Source of the DNA: Clostridia bacterium
GTDB taxonomy: Bacteria; Bacillota; Clostridia; TANB77; CAG-508
Assembly (NCBI GenBank): GCA_900752095.1
Contig: CAADUD010000070.1
Coordinates: forward strand, 1-19,917
Reading direction: 5' to 3'
Length of the DNA stretch: 19,917 bases
Shown here: piece by piece, positions 7,914-15,884 of the stretch
Layout of the letters: every line of letters begins with the position of its first letter
Position numbering within the stretch: position 1 is the first letter of the stretch
Notes under the pieces: generated by a model
Seen by the model: the letters and a program-made list of their open reading frames with translations, nothing else
Database searches by the model: none
Told to the model about the DNA's origin: nothing
Made by a program: the position numbers and the translations under genes

Positions 7914-10079
7914 CTAAATAGATATCATAATTTTCGTACCTTCATACACACTAATTCCTTGCTTTGGTAATTGTTCTTTTACAACTACCTTTGTCTTATC
8001 TATATTTTCTGGCTCATTTTCTATTTGTAAATCTAAATTTACATTTTTTAATGCTTTCGTTGCTTCTGTAATAGTCATTCCTTCTACATTTGGTATTTCT
8101 ACTTGTTTTTTCATGTCTTCTTCTGTTTCATTATCCTTTTGCAATTCTAAGTAAGGTAATACTTCTGATAAGACTTGCCCTCCTATAGGTGCTCCTACAG
8201 CACCTCCTTGATGACCACCCTCTCCTGTTGGATTATATAAAGTAACTAATACTACTACTTCTGGGTTAGAAATTGGTGCTACCCCCACAAAAGATGTTAC
8301 ATATTTATTGGTATTTACGCCATCTTCTGAGGTTCCTGTTTTCCCTCCTACTCTATAGCCTTGTACCTGGGCATTTTTTCCTGTTCCTTCTGCTACTACA
8401 CTTTCCATCATACTTAAAATTTCTTGTGCATGTTGTTCTTCTATTACTCTTTTGCCTAACTTTACTGGTATATTCGTTACTTCTCCTGTTTGACTATTTA
8501 TAATTTGTTTTACTACTCTAGGGGTAATTTTAGTTCCTCCATTAGCAATAGTACTAACTACTGTTGCTAATTGAATTGGTGTAATTTCAAATCTTTGCCC
8601 AAAAGCTATTGTAGCAAGCTCTACAGGTCCTACTTTATCTTCTTTTAGAAAAATACTACTTGCTTCTCCTGGTAAATCAATTCCTGTTTTACTAAGCAAA
8701 CCAAATTTTTCTAAATATTGATAATACGTATGAACTCCTAATTTTTGCCCTAATCCTATAAATACTGGGTTACAAGAATTCATTAGTGCTTCTCTTAAAG
8801 ATTCAGAACCATGTGGTCTATAATATCTCCAACATTTAATTCTTACTCCTGCTATTTCTATTCCACCAGTACAAGTAAATTCTCCTTTCTTATCTGGTGT
8901 AGTAATACCTTCTTGTAATGCTGCTGAAGCAGTAACTAATTTAAAAGTAGAACCTGGTTCATAAGTATCTGTTACTGCTTTATTTCTCCAAAGTGCCATC
9001 ATTTGTTTATTTCTATCCGCTTCTGAAAGTTGTTCCCAAGTTTGCTTTAATTCCTCTGTTGGAGCTTCGAATGGGGCATTTAAATTATAGTTTGGATAGC
9101 CTGCCATGGCCAAGATGTCCCCTGTTTTTGGACTCATTACAATAATGTTTCCTCCATCTGTACAAACATTATCAATACAAGCTTCTTCTAAATATTTTTC
9201 TGCAATTCCTTGAATGGTAGCGTCTATGGTTAATACTAAATCATTTCCATCTATGGCAGGTACGTAGTTTTCTCCTGTTCCTTCTATATCGCCTCCTGTA
9301 GCATCTGTTAACTTTTGTATTTTGCCTTGTTCTCCCTTTAGTTCATCATCATAAACAGATTCAATTCCATCTAACCCTTGATTATCACTACCAGAAAAAC
9401 CAATTACTTGGGAGGCTAAATTATTATATGGATAGTATCTTTTTGTATCTTCATCAATATTAATTCCAGAAGTAATATGATTTTCTTGCATCCAAATACG
9501 CAATTCATCTGCCTTTTCTTTTTCTACTTTTTTTACGATTGTTTCAATAGAACTTTTTTTACTTACCTTTTTTAAAACTGTTTCATAATCTAATTCAAAA
9601 ATATTACTTAAGGCTGTTGCTACCTTTTCTTTATCTTCTTTGCTAATATTAACAGGATTTACCGTAATAGTTTCTACCGTACTACTCACTGCTAAAATAG
9701 TTTTTCCGGTAGCATCATATATAGTTCCCCTTCTTGGATTAATACTTCTATCTAAAGTTTGTTGCACATAGGCCATAGACTGCAGTTCTGATCCCATTCC
9801 AAATTGAATCCAAGCAATTCTTAAAATAAGAGCCATCAGTATGGTCCACAAAATTAGCATTTCATTTCTCATTCTCTTTTTTCTTGTAACATCACTTGTT
9901 TTTTCTTCTATTTTTATTTTTTCTGTTTTATATTCTGATTTAAATTTTTTCTTAGTTTCTTTTTGGGCTTTTTTTTGCTCTTTGAAAGGATTAATTTCTT
10001 CTTCTTTTTTCTTCTTTTTCCACTTTACTAATTGCTTTTTATCTAAATTTCTACGAAGATTTTTGTTAGAAGATTTCAT
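7914..10079 (-). CDS. ftsI: Class B penicillin-binding protein with one PASTA domain (FtsI/SpoVD type)
   Basis: This D,D-transpeptidase cross-links septal peptidoglycan and is the expected partner of FtsW. The 721-residue protein begins with a very lysine-rich cytoplasmic tail of about 70 residues, then one membrane helix (about 73-95). The non-catalytic dimerisation region follows (RRGTIYDATG at 117-126), then the transpeptidase motifs: S377TFK380, S435CN437 and K580TG582. A single PASTA repeat ends the protein (about 659-721). One PASTA resembles SpoVD, while PBP2B of Bacillus has two; being the only such gene in this cluster, it may serve vegetative division. The long basic tail is unusual. 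AAGGTAGG lies before the ATG. A strong terminator 56 bp upstream separates it from the preceding gene, yet no clear promoter is visible in the gap. Confidence 0.93.
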   Translation of the reverse strand: MKSSNKNLRRNLDKKQLVKWKKKKKEEEINPFKEQKKAQKETKKKFKSEYKTEKIKIEEKTSDVTRKKRMRNEMLILWTILMALILRIAWIQFGMGSELQSMAYVQQTLDRSINPRRGTIYDATGKTILAVSSTVETITVNPVNISKEDKEKVATALSNIFELDYETVLKKVSKKSSIETIVKKVEKEKADELRIWMQENHITSGINIDEDTKRYYPYNNLASQVIGFSGSDNQGLDGIESVYDDELKGEQGKIQKLTDATGGDIEGTGENYVPAIDGNDLVLTIDATIQGIAEKYLEEACIDNVCTDGGNIIVMSPKTGDILAMAGYPNYNLNAPFEAPTEELKQTWEQLSEADRNKQMMALWRNKAVTDTYEPGSTFKLVTASAALQEGITTPDKKGEFTCTGGIEIAGVRIKCWRYYRPHGSESLREALMNSCNPVFIGLGQKLGVHTYYQYLEKFGLLSKTGIDLPGEASSIFLKEDKVGPVELATIAFGQRFEITPIQLATVVSTIANGGTKITPRVVKQIINSQTGEVTNIPVKLGKRVIEEQHAQEILSMMESVVAEGTGKNAQVQGYRVGGKTGTSEDGVNTNKYVTSFVGVAPISNPEVVVLVTLYNPTGEGGHQGGAVGAPIGGQVLSEVLPYLELQKDNETEEDMKKQVEIPNVEGMTITEATKALKNVNLDLQIENEPENIDKTKVVVKEQLPKQGISVYEGTKIMISI

Positions 10080-10134
10080 TTTTATTTCCTACCTTTTGAA
10101 CATTTTATTGATTTAATTTTATTCACTTCTTAAT

Positions 10135-10170
10135 AAAAAAGACTAAAATCTTTCGACTTTAGTCTTTTTT
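10135..10170. terminator. Hairpin terminator after the Ig-repeat gene
   Basis: The 13-bp inverted repeat AAAAAAGACTAAA (10135-10147) / TTTAGTCTTTTTT (10158-10170) has a 10-nt loop and a T run on either strand. It lies between the stop of the 911-aa gene and the PBP start, so it would end or attenuate transcription in the middle of the dcw cluster. Confidence 0.85.
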
Positions 10171-10206
10171 GTATTTTTTTAAGATTGTTAATTAGATAAC
10201 TATAAA

Positions 10207-12942
10207 TTAAGTTCCAAGAGTATATGGTGAACTAGATGTTCCTTTTCCTCCTGTTACTTTAACAGTTGGTTTTAAGGTAAATACTGGTCTTAAACCAATT
10301 GATGGAGCATATCCTACTGTATTGTTAGTAGTTGTGTCATTAATTAAAACAATTTGTTGGCTAGATAAAGGTAAACCATAAGCCCCTACAGAACGAATTT
10401 CGAATGAACAATGTGTACTACCTCCACTAATTTCTCGTGAAGCTAGCCAATAAGAAGCATTATTTCCAGCACCATCACAATATAGAATTCCTAATGAACT
10501 CATCTTATTATAATCTTTAGTATAGTTTGTATCTGCTTTTTTCAAAGTACCACTATGCCCTTTCATAAAAGTTGCACTGTTAGTATAATAGCCTGGTGAG
10601 TCTGATGTAGGGTTTGAAGGATTAGTTCCTACACACCTTGCTGAACTAGCTAAACTAGTATTTAAATAAGACCTTGCTTCTGAATTTAGCGTACTAATAG
10701 CATTATTATATGATGTTTTGGCACTACTAAACACTGTATTTCCTAATTTAACAGTTCCAATCCTTTGTCTTGTAATAATTTGTGTTCCATATCCAGAAGT
10801 TTTATCATACAATACTACACATAGCTGAGACCTTCCATTCTTATCTTTATAATACACATAATTTCCTTCTCTTAGTTTTTCTTCTATTGTTGGATAGTTT
10901 ACTGTCACATTGCAAGTTGCCGATACTCCGCTACCATCTTGTGCTGTTGCTGTTATTTTTACATTTCCTTCTTTTACTCCGGTAACTATACCTTGTGTAT
11001 CTACAGTTGCAATTGTTCTATCACTTGAGCTCCATGTTACATTTTTGTTTTCAGCAGTAGAAGGAGTTATCGTAGCGGTTAATGTCAATTTTTCTTCTGT
11101 TTTTATACTTGCTGTTGTCTTGTTCAATTTAATACTAGTCACTAATTGTTTAACAGTTACTGGTCTTGAAATAGTTTCTTTTTTATTACCAGCTTTATCT
11201 ACAGTTAATATATGTAAATAATATATACCTTTACTATCTGCTGTTAAAGTAATATCACTAGAATTTGAGGTAAAGCTTCCACCATCATAGTTTGCATATA
11301 TTCCCATATAATTTGAATTTTGATTAAATGCCCATTTACATTTTCTTATATCTACTCCACTTTGTCCATCACTGTGAACAACTTTCGCTTTTACACTGCT
11401 ATTCGTATCCATACTTTGTTTGTCTAAAGTAATGGTAGCAGTTGGAGGAATCTTGTCTAATACCGTAATGCTAGCTTCTTTTCCATAGTTAAATCCATCT
11501 GTTAAATGTGCAAATACTACATCTCCATGTTTTAAGCCTGTTACCTTGGTACCTGGAGTCCAATTTCCTTCTGTAATAGATCCCACTTGCCATTCTATTG
11601 TTAAGTTTGTATTAGTACTTAAAGTAACAGTTGCACTTTCATTACTCCACGATACGCTTGCAGTGATACTCCCTGTCTCTAATCCTTCTGTAGCATCATC
11701 TACTTTTTTAGTTTTAATTCCCTCTATTATAGCTACCCCTTCATTATCCATTTTGTCTCTTACAGTAACTTTAATATCATAATTTGTATCCTGACTTAAA
11801 TTTTGAAATGTATATGTATTAATTCCTTCATAACTTGGTTCATCTGGATATAATGGGTCTTCCGATTTTTTAATATAATAATGATAAGTTGGATTTTCAT
11901 CCATACCACTTTCTAAATCTTTACTTGTTACACTAATACTAATATTTTTTGTATCTATATTCCCCTTTGTAATTGTTATTTCTGGCGGTATTTTTTCTAT
12001 AATAGTAATACTAGCTTCATCACTTAAATTATACCCGTCTGTAAGAACTGGATATACTGTTTCACCAGGTTTTAGTTCTGAAATTGGTCCTGTATAATCT
12101 ATCCATGTTCCAGTAATTTCTCCTATTTGGTATTGGATTTGATATTCTGGTTTGGTTGTTTCTAATTCAATCGTTGCTAAACCGTCTTTCCAAATGGTTG
12201 CGCCTTTTTGTCTTATAGTACCATTTGGTAACTCACCAGTTAGCACATTTGTATCAAATACAGTTTTCCCGTTTTTATTTTCTGCAATAATTTGAATATT
12301 ATACATTTTATTAGTTAATACTTGTGGTATAGTAACAGTTGTTTCTGTGGTTTGTTTATATTTTGTATATTCTGCTTCATCTTCTAATTTATACAAATAA
12401 GTTAACTTTCCATCATATAATCTTACTACATCTACAGTAATGGTAATACTATTGGTTGTTGTAGAGGTTTCTACTTTTCTAATTTTTGGCACTGCTTTGT
12501 CTTTATCTATAATATCACCAATTGTAATATTTTCATCATCATCTATCCAAACTTCTACTAAATATCCTTCTGTTGTGTCTAATTCATATAGTCCTTCTTC
12601 TATTTTTGTTACATCTTTTTTTGGATTTCTAATAATATTGTTATCCACTAGCCTATTCCAAAAGTCATCTAAAGTAATATTGGGTGGATCTATAAAGTTA
12701 TCTGTTATCCACCCTACTTTAATTACTTCTATTCTATCTTTTAATACAGCTATTTCGTGTTCTATCCTAGCCTGATTGGTTACTTTAAAAATTCCATCAT
12801 CTGATAGTACTAAGATGATGGTAATACCTGCTAATATAAGTAAAATAACAATTGTAACAACTAATGACAACAAAGTAATTCCTTGAGATGATTTCATAAA
12901 ACAATGTCGTTTTAGATTCTTTTTTTCTTGCGTATTTTTCAT
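10207..12942 (-). CDS. Large prepilin-like surface protein with Ig/FN3-like repeats, Big_2 and DUF6273-like C-terminus
   Basis: A 911-residue protein of unknown function. Residues 20-46 form a prepilin-like leader and helix (QG|ITLLSLVVTIVILLILAG); the glutamate at position 5 of mature type IV pilins is replaced by serine. A charged linker follows, then an FN3-like domain (about 155-235). Repeat A (237-320) and repeat B (422-502) both end in LTDGYN or LTDGFN, EASIT and KIPP, and an FN3-like domain lies between them. Another Ig-like unit (506-598) is followed by a Big_2 domain (600-681). The last part, about 683-911, contains YWLASR, GLRPVFTLK and GTSSSPYTL and resembles DUF6273. The same C-terminus recurs at 19091-19917. 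TTAGGAGA precedes the ATG. The gene lies 46 bp after ftsL in the dcw operon, an abnormal place for a surface protein, and ends at a terminator. An adhesin or pilus-like role is inference. Confidence 0.9.
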   Translation of the reverse strand: MKNTQEKKNLKRHCFMKSSQGITLLSLVVTIVILLILAGITIILVLSDDGIFKVTNQARIEHEIAVLKDRIEVIKVGWITDNFIDPPNITLDDFWNRLVDNNIIRNPKKDVTKIEEGLYELDTTEGYLVEVWIDDDENITIGDIIDKDKAVPKIRKVETSTTTNSITITVDVVRLYDGKLTYLYKLEDEAEYTKYKQTTETTVTIPQVLTNKMYNIQIIAENKNGKTVFDTNVLTGELPNGTIRQKGATIWKDGLATIELETTKPEYQIQYQIGEITGTWIDYTGPISELKPGETVYPVLTDGYNLSDEASITIIEKIPPEITITKGNIDTKNISISVTSKDLESGMDENPTYHYYIKKSEDPLYPDEPSYEGINTYTFQNLSQDTNYDIKVTVRDKMDNEGVAIIEGIKTKKVDDATEGLETGSITASVSWSNESATVTLSTNTNLTIEWQVGSITEGNWTPGTKVTGLKHGDVVFAHLTDGFNYGKEASITVLDKIPPTATITLDKQSMDTNSSVKAKVVHSDGQSGVDIRKCKWAFNQNSNYMGIYANYDGGSFTSNSSDITLTADSKGIYYLHILTVDKAGNKKETISRPVTVKQLVTSIKLNKTTASIKTEEKLTLTATITPSTAENKNVTWSSSDRTIATVDTQGIVTGVKEGNVKITATAQDGSGVSATCNVTVNYPTIEEKLREGNYVYYKDKNGRSQLCVVLYDKTSGYGTQIITRQRIGTVKLGNTVFSSAKTSYNNAISTLNSEARSYLNTSLASSARCVGTNPSNPTSDSPGYYTNSATFMKGHSGTLKKADTNYTKDYNKMSSLGILYCDGAGNNASYWLASREISGGSTHCSFEIRSVGAYGLPLSSQQIVLINDTTTNNTVGYAPSIGLRPVFTLKPTVKVTGGKGTSSSPYTLGT

Positions 12943-12988
12943 ATTTTTCTCCTAATATTTTCTGTAAAATAATTTATTCTACTTTTTT

Positions 12989-13501
12989 CTATTGCAACCA
13001 ATTTATAATACTATCCCATAACTTTTCATACCAAGCTTTTTCTTCTGTAACTACTACCTGTTCGCTTGCAGGTTCTACATAATCTTTTTTAGGAAGATTT
13101 ACATATACTTTTTGTGATTCGTCCAATTTTTTCATGCCAAGTAGACTAGAGGCAGATTTTTCAATGTTACTTAAATTTAAACTATTTTGAATATTAATTT
13201 CTAATTGTGCATTTTCTTTTTGTAGACTACTTAATTGTTTTTTTAAATCTTCTGTTTCGTTAAAGCTAGCTGTAATAAGAGAATTACGATAACTTATGGC
13301 AAATAAAATAGTAAACCCAATTAAAACATATAATACTGCTTTTACATTTGGTTTGATATGCTTTTTTTCCTGAATCTTTTGCTTTTTTTGTTTAAAAGTC
13401 GATGACTTCTTTTTTGTATAAGGATTTTTTTTAGGTTCGTATTCTGGTTTTAATTTTCTAGGACTAGTTTCATATTGATATTTCATCGGTTGATATGCCA
13501 C
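12989..13501 (-). CDS. ftsL: FtsL-like cell-division protein
   Basis: A 170-residue bitopic protein with a basic cytoplasmic N-terminus (1-52), one membrane helix (about 53-71) and an extracellular coiled coil (about 82-106, including ETEDLKKQLSSLQKENAQL). A short folded tail ends with a tryptophan-rich stretch. This is the plan of FtsL and DivIC, which join the FtsW-PBP pair to the divisome. Sequence conservation is low in this family, so the name depends on topology and on its place directly after rsmH. The start is GTG, supported by AGGTGA eight bases upstream. The C-terminal extension after residue 130 is longer than in many FtsL proteins. DivIC is the alternative. Confidence 0.8.
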   Translation of the reverse strand: MAYQPMKYQYETSPRKLKPEYEPKKNPYTKKKSSTFKQKKQKIQEKKHIKPNVKAVLYVLIGFTILFAISYRNSLITASFNETEDLKKQLSSLQKENAQLEINIQNSLNLSNIEKSASSLLGMKKLDESQKVYVNLPKKDYVEPASEQVVVTEEKAWYEKLWDSIINWLQ

Positions 13502-13608
13502 AAGTTTTCACCTCTCTTTCCTTTGTTTTTCACCTATTTCTTTAGCTAATTTTTGTTTTCTTCGCTTCATTATTCTTTTTTCATTTCTTATTTTTTAGTT
13601 GCTCTATT

Positions 13609-14562
13609 TTATTTTTTATTATATTCTTTCTTTTCTCTTCTTTCAAAAATTCTTAGTTTTGCACTTTTGGATCTTGTATTTCTTTCTTGTTCTTCCAAAG
13701 TTGCAACAATTGGTTTTTTATTGATAATTTTTCCCCAAGATTCATGACCACAAACACAATATGGTAAGTCACTTGGACAAGTGCATTTCCCCTCTAGATC
13801 TATCATGGCATTTTTTACTGCCCTATCTTCCAAAGAATGAAAAGTAAGTACTACCAGTCTTCCATATTCTTTTAAACAATGCACACATTGTACAATAGTT
13901 TGATATAACGGCTTAATTTCATTATTTACCTCAATACGAATGGCTTGAAAAGTTCGTTTTGCTGGATGTCCGCCAGTTTGTTTTGCTTTTGGTATAGAAT
14001 TTTCTATAATTTCTACTAATTGTTTCGTAGTAGTAATTTCCTGATTTATACGTACTTTACAAATATTTTTTGCTATCTGTCTGCTAAATTTTTCTTCTCC
14101 ATATTCCCAAAGAATTTTACTAAGTTCTTCTTCTGAATAAGTATTTACAACATCTTTCGCGGTAATTCCTTTAGAAGTATCCATTCTCATATCTAATAGA
14201 TTGTTACCTAAGTAACTAAAACCTCTTGCTCTTTCGTCCAATTGATAAGAAGAAACTCCTAAATCTAGCAAAATACCATCTACTTTCTGAATTTCTTGCT
14301 GTTCTAAAATAGTTTGTATATCATCATGATTCCCATGAACATAGGTTACATTTTGATAATTAGCTAATTTTTGGGAAGCCGCTTTTAATGCTTCTTGATC
14401 TTTGTCGATTCCTATTAATCTACCTGTTTTTCCTAATCTTTTTACAATTTCTAAACTATGTCCTGCTCCACCTAAAGTGCCATCTACATAAATTCCACTT
14501 GGTTTAATTTCTAAGCCTTCTATACACTCTTCTAATAAAACAGGTTCATGTTTAAATTCCAT
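13609..14562 (-). CDS. rsmH: 16S rRNA (cytosine-1402-N4) methyltransferase RsmH (MraW)
   Basis: RsmH methylates N4 of C1402 in 16S rRNA using S-adenosylmethionine, tuning the ribosomal P site. The 317-residue protein shows the SAM-binding DGTLGGAGHS at 27-36, GIDKDQEAL, GILLDLGVSSYQLDE, and the RTFQAIRIEVN and FHSLEDRAVKN segments typical of the family. Length is normal. The ATG follows AAAGAAAGG. It is normally the second gene of the dcw cluster, directly after mraZ. Here a 537-bp non-coding stretch with a repeat array and a hairpin separates the two. Identification is secure. Confidence 0.98.
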   Translation of the reverse strand: MEFKHEPVLLEECIEGLEIKPSGIYVDGTLGGAGHSLEIVKRLGKTGRLIGIDKDQEALKAASQKLANYQNVTYVHGNHDDIQTILEQQEIQKVDGILLDLGVSSYQLDERARGFSYLGNNLLDMRMDTSKGITAKDVVNTYSEEELSKILWEYGEEKFSRQIAKNICKVRINQEITTTKQLVEIIENSIPKAKQTGGHPAKRTFQAIRIEVNNEIKPLYQTIVQCVHCLKEYGRLVVLTFHSLEDRAVKNAMIDLEGKCTCPSDLPYCVCGHESWGKIINKKPIVATLEEQERNTRSKSAKLRIFERREKKEYNKK

Positions 14563-14600
14563 TATTTTTCCTTTCTTTCAAACTTAAAATGCTTTATGAT

Positions 14601-14643
14601 AGCACAAGCAGTTGGTATGTTTTTTATACCAACTGTACGTGCT
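14601..14643. other. Long imperfect hairpin in the rsmH leader
   Basis: AGCAC-AAG-CAGTTGGTAT (14601-14618) pairs with ATACCAACTG-TAC-GTGCT (14626-14643). This gives a 10-bp stem, a 3-by-3 internal loop, a 5-bp lower stem and a 7-nt loop rich in T on the plus strand. On the minus strand it ends about 38 nt before the rsmH ATG and has no following U run, so it would be a leader structure there. Read on the plus strand it is followed by TATTTTTTC and would look like a terminator of antisense transcription. Confidence 0.7.
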
Positions 14644-14659
14644 TATTTTTTCAATTTTT

Positions 14660-15077
14660 TCTTTTGTATTCTTCATTTTTCTTTTGTTTCTTTCTTTTTT
14701 AATCTTTGGTAGGGTAAGGAAAATTTTTATCAAATGAAAATTTCTTTTGTATTTTTTTATTTTCTTTTGTAAATTTATGTGTTCTACCTTAGTAATTATA
14801 AAATTTTTTCTTTGGAAATTAAAATCTTTTGTAAGACTTTGTTTCCTTTTTCTTTGGTACTGCTAAAATTCTAGCATTTTTCTTTTGTAATGTTCTTAAT
14901 TTTTTAGAAAACTTTTTTAATTTTTTTCTCTTTTGTATTTTTTATCTTTCGTATAGATTTGAGCATTTTATCTTTTGTAAAAATTTAAATATCTTTATCC
15001 TTTGTAAAATTAAGATTTTATCTTTTGTAAAAAACTAATAATTTTTTCTTTTGTTATTTTAAATTTTATCTTTAGTA
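14660..15077 (-). repeat. Array of about 16 dispersed TACAAAAGA 9-mers between mraZ and rsmH
   Basis: On the minus (coding) strand the 9-mer TACAAAAGA occurs exactly eight times; plus-strand starts are 14660, 14743, 14763, 14825, 14881, 14929, 14971 and 15021. AACAAAAGA occurs at 14680 and 15047. One-base variants lie at 14703 and 14851 (TACCAAAGA), 14945 (TACGAAAGA), 14998 (TACAAAGGA) and 15069 (TACTAAAGA), with a weaker copy at 14809. Most are followed by A-rich DNA (often TAAAA). Neighbouring copies are mostly 16-30 bp apart, with two gaps of 40 and 48 bp. The sequence between copies is not conserved, so this is neither a tandem repeat nor a CRISPR array. The whole 14563-15099 spacer has no ORF that I can support; in-frame stops inside the 9-mer context argue against coding. 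Confidence 0.8.
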
Positions 15078-15099
15078 TGTTTATATAAACTTTTGCAAG

Positions 15100-15531
15100 T
15101 TATATACCAAGCATTGTCATATTTTCTGCAATAGCATCTGCTGAAATATTTTCGTCGCTATTATAAGCTTTCCATTTTTCTTTATTCCAAATTTCAATTC
15201 TAGTACCAACTCCGATAATAACAGCATCTTTTTCTAAATTTGCATATTCTCTTAAGTTTGCTACTATTAAAAATCTACCTTGCTTGTCCATTTCACATTC
15301 TGTGGCACCAGATAGGAAAAATCTTACAAAATCTCTGGCATTTTTATTGGTAAGCGGAAGTGTTTTTAATTTTTCTTCAAAGTTAGCCCATTCTGTTTGA
15401 GAAAAGCCAAATAAGCAACCATCTAAGCCTTTGGTAACAATAAATGTTTCACCCATATCTTCTCTAATTTTTGCAGGTAAGATTAATCTTCCCTTTGTAT
15501 CTAGAGAATGCTCATATTCACCTATTAACAC
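15100..15531 (-). CDS. mraZ: Transcriptional regulator MraZ
   Basis: MraZ is a DNA-binding protein with a double AbrB-like fold that controls the dcw operon, including its own gene, and forms ring-shaped oligomers. The 143-residue protein has both family motifs: SLDTKGRLILP at 9-19 (D11, R15) and EMDKQGRFLIV at 80-90 (D82, R86). Length is normal. The start is GTG, with GAGGTGAG five bases upstream. Three direct AAGTGG boxes and a sigma-A promoter lie just upstream, so autoregulation as in other bacteria is expected. A small imperfect hairpin overlaps the stop codon. It is the first gene of the cluster. Confidence 0.97.
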   Translation of the reverse strand: MLIGEYEHSLDTKGRLILPAKIREDMGETFIVTKGLDGCLFGFSQTEWANFEEKLKTLPLTNKNARDFVRFFLSGATECEMDKQGRFLIVANLREYANLEKDAVIIGVGTRIEIWNKEKWKAYNSDENISADAIAENMTMLGI

Positions 15532-15558
15532 TTTTTCTCACCTCGCTAACATTTTGTT

Positions 15559-15584
15559 CCACTTTTCACCACTTCTCTCCACTT
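15559..15584 (-). promoter_or_regulatory. MraZ operator: three AAGTGG boxes with 10-bp period
   Basis: On the minus strand AAGTGG occurs at 15579-15584, 15569-15574 and 15559-15564, exactly 10 bp apart, between the -10 box and the ribosome binding site of mraZ. MraZ of several bacteria binds three or four such direct repeats with a GTGG core, so this is very probably its autoregulatory operator. It lies in the initially transcribed region, a repressing position. Confidence 0.85.
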
Positions 15585-15591
15585 CAATTAG

Positions 15592-15620
15592 ATTGTAATA
15601 CAACTTATTGGAAATAGCAA
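15592..15620 (-). promoter_or_regulatory. Sigma-A type promoter of the mraZ operon
   Basis: On the minus strand, -35 TTGCTA (15615-15620) and -10 TACAAT (15592-15597) are separated by 17 bp. The predicted start of transcription falls at the edge of the first MraZ box. Confidence 0.75.
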
Positions 15621-15639
15621 GTACTTTTCTAAAATTTTT

Positions 15640-15747
15640 TTAATTTTTTTTACTTTTATAATGAGTAATTTTCAAAATTTCAATCTTGCCTTTGCCACCT
15701 ATTTTAATTTCTCGTTGCACTTGCTTATAAATTTTCTTATTTTTCAT
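15640..15747 (-). CDS. Possible 35-residue basic peptide upstream of mraZ
   Basis: An ORF of 35 codons begins with ATG at 15745-15747 behind a near-perfect ribosome binding site, AAAGGAGGG, five to six bases upstream. The product starts MKNKKIYKQVQREIKIGGKG and ends in a lysine-rich tail, KSKKN. It is highly basic, with no membrane segment or signal peptide. I do not recognise it. The stop codon (15640-15642) lies 20 bp upstream of the mraZ -35. It could be a small protein of its own or a relic of a longer gene; the very good ribosome binding site favours translation. Confidence 0.5.
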   Translation of the reverse strand: MKNKKIYKQVQREIKIGGKGKIEILKITHYKSKKN

Positions 15748-15849
15748 AGTTTCCCTCCTTTTTAACAGATTTTATTGATAATTTTACCTAGAGTATTTTA
15801 AACTCTTCAGCATTATTTTTATTATATATTTTATATTTTTAAGGTCAAA

Positions 15850-15882
15850 AAAACTCGTTTTCGACACGTGAAAACGAGTTTT
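15850..15882. terminator. Bidirectional hairpin terminator after the 190-aa gene
   Basis: AAAACTCGTTTTC (15850-15862) and GAAAACGAGTTTT (15870-15882) form a perfect 13-bp stem with a 7-nt loop. It begins 2 bp after the stop codon of the gene at 15885. Confidence 0.85.
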
Positions 15883-15884
15883 CT

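Noticed and set aside
14660..15077. CRISPR array or tandem repeat
   Set aside because: The repeated unit is only 9 bp, spacing varies from 16 to 48 bp, and no longer direct repeat or cas gene is present.
14563..15099. A hidden gene between rsmH and mraZ
   Set aside because: All frames on both strands are broken by frequent stops, and no ribosome binding site leads into an ORF of useful length.
15500..15540. Fourth MraZ box (AAAAGTG) over the mraZ start codon
   Set aside because: It lacks the GG of the core and its distance to the other boxes is not a clear multiple of their 10-bp period; noted only as a possibility.
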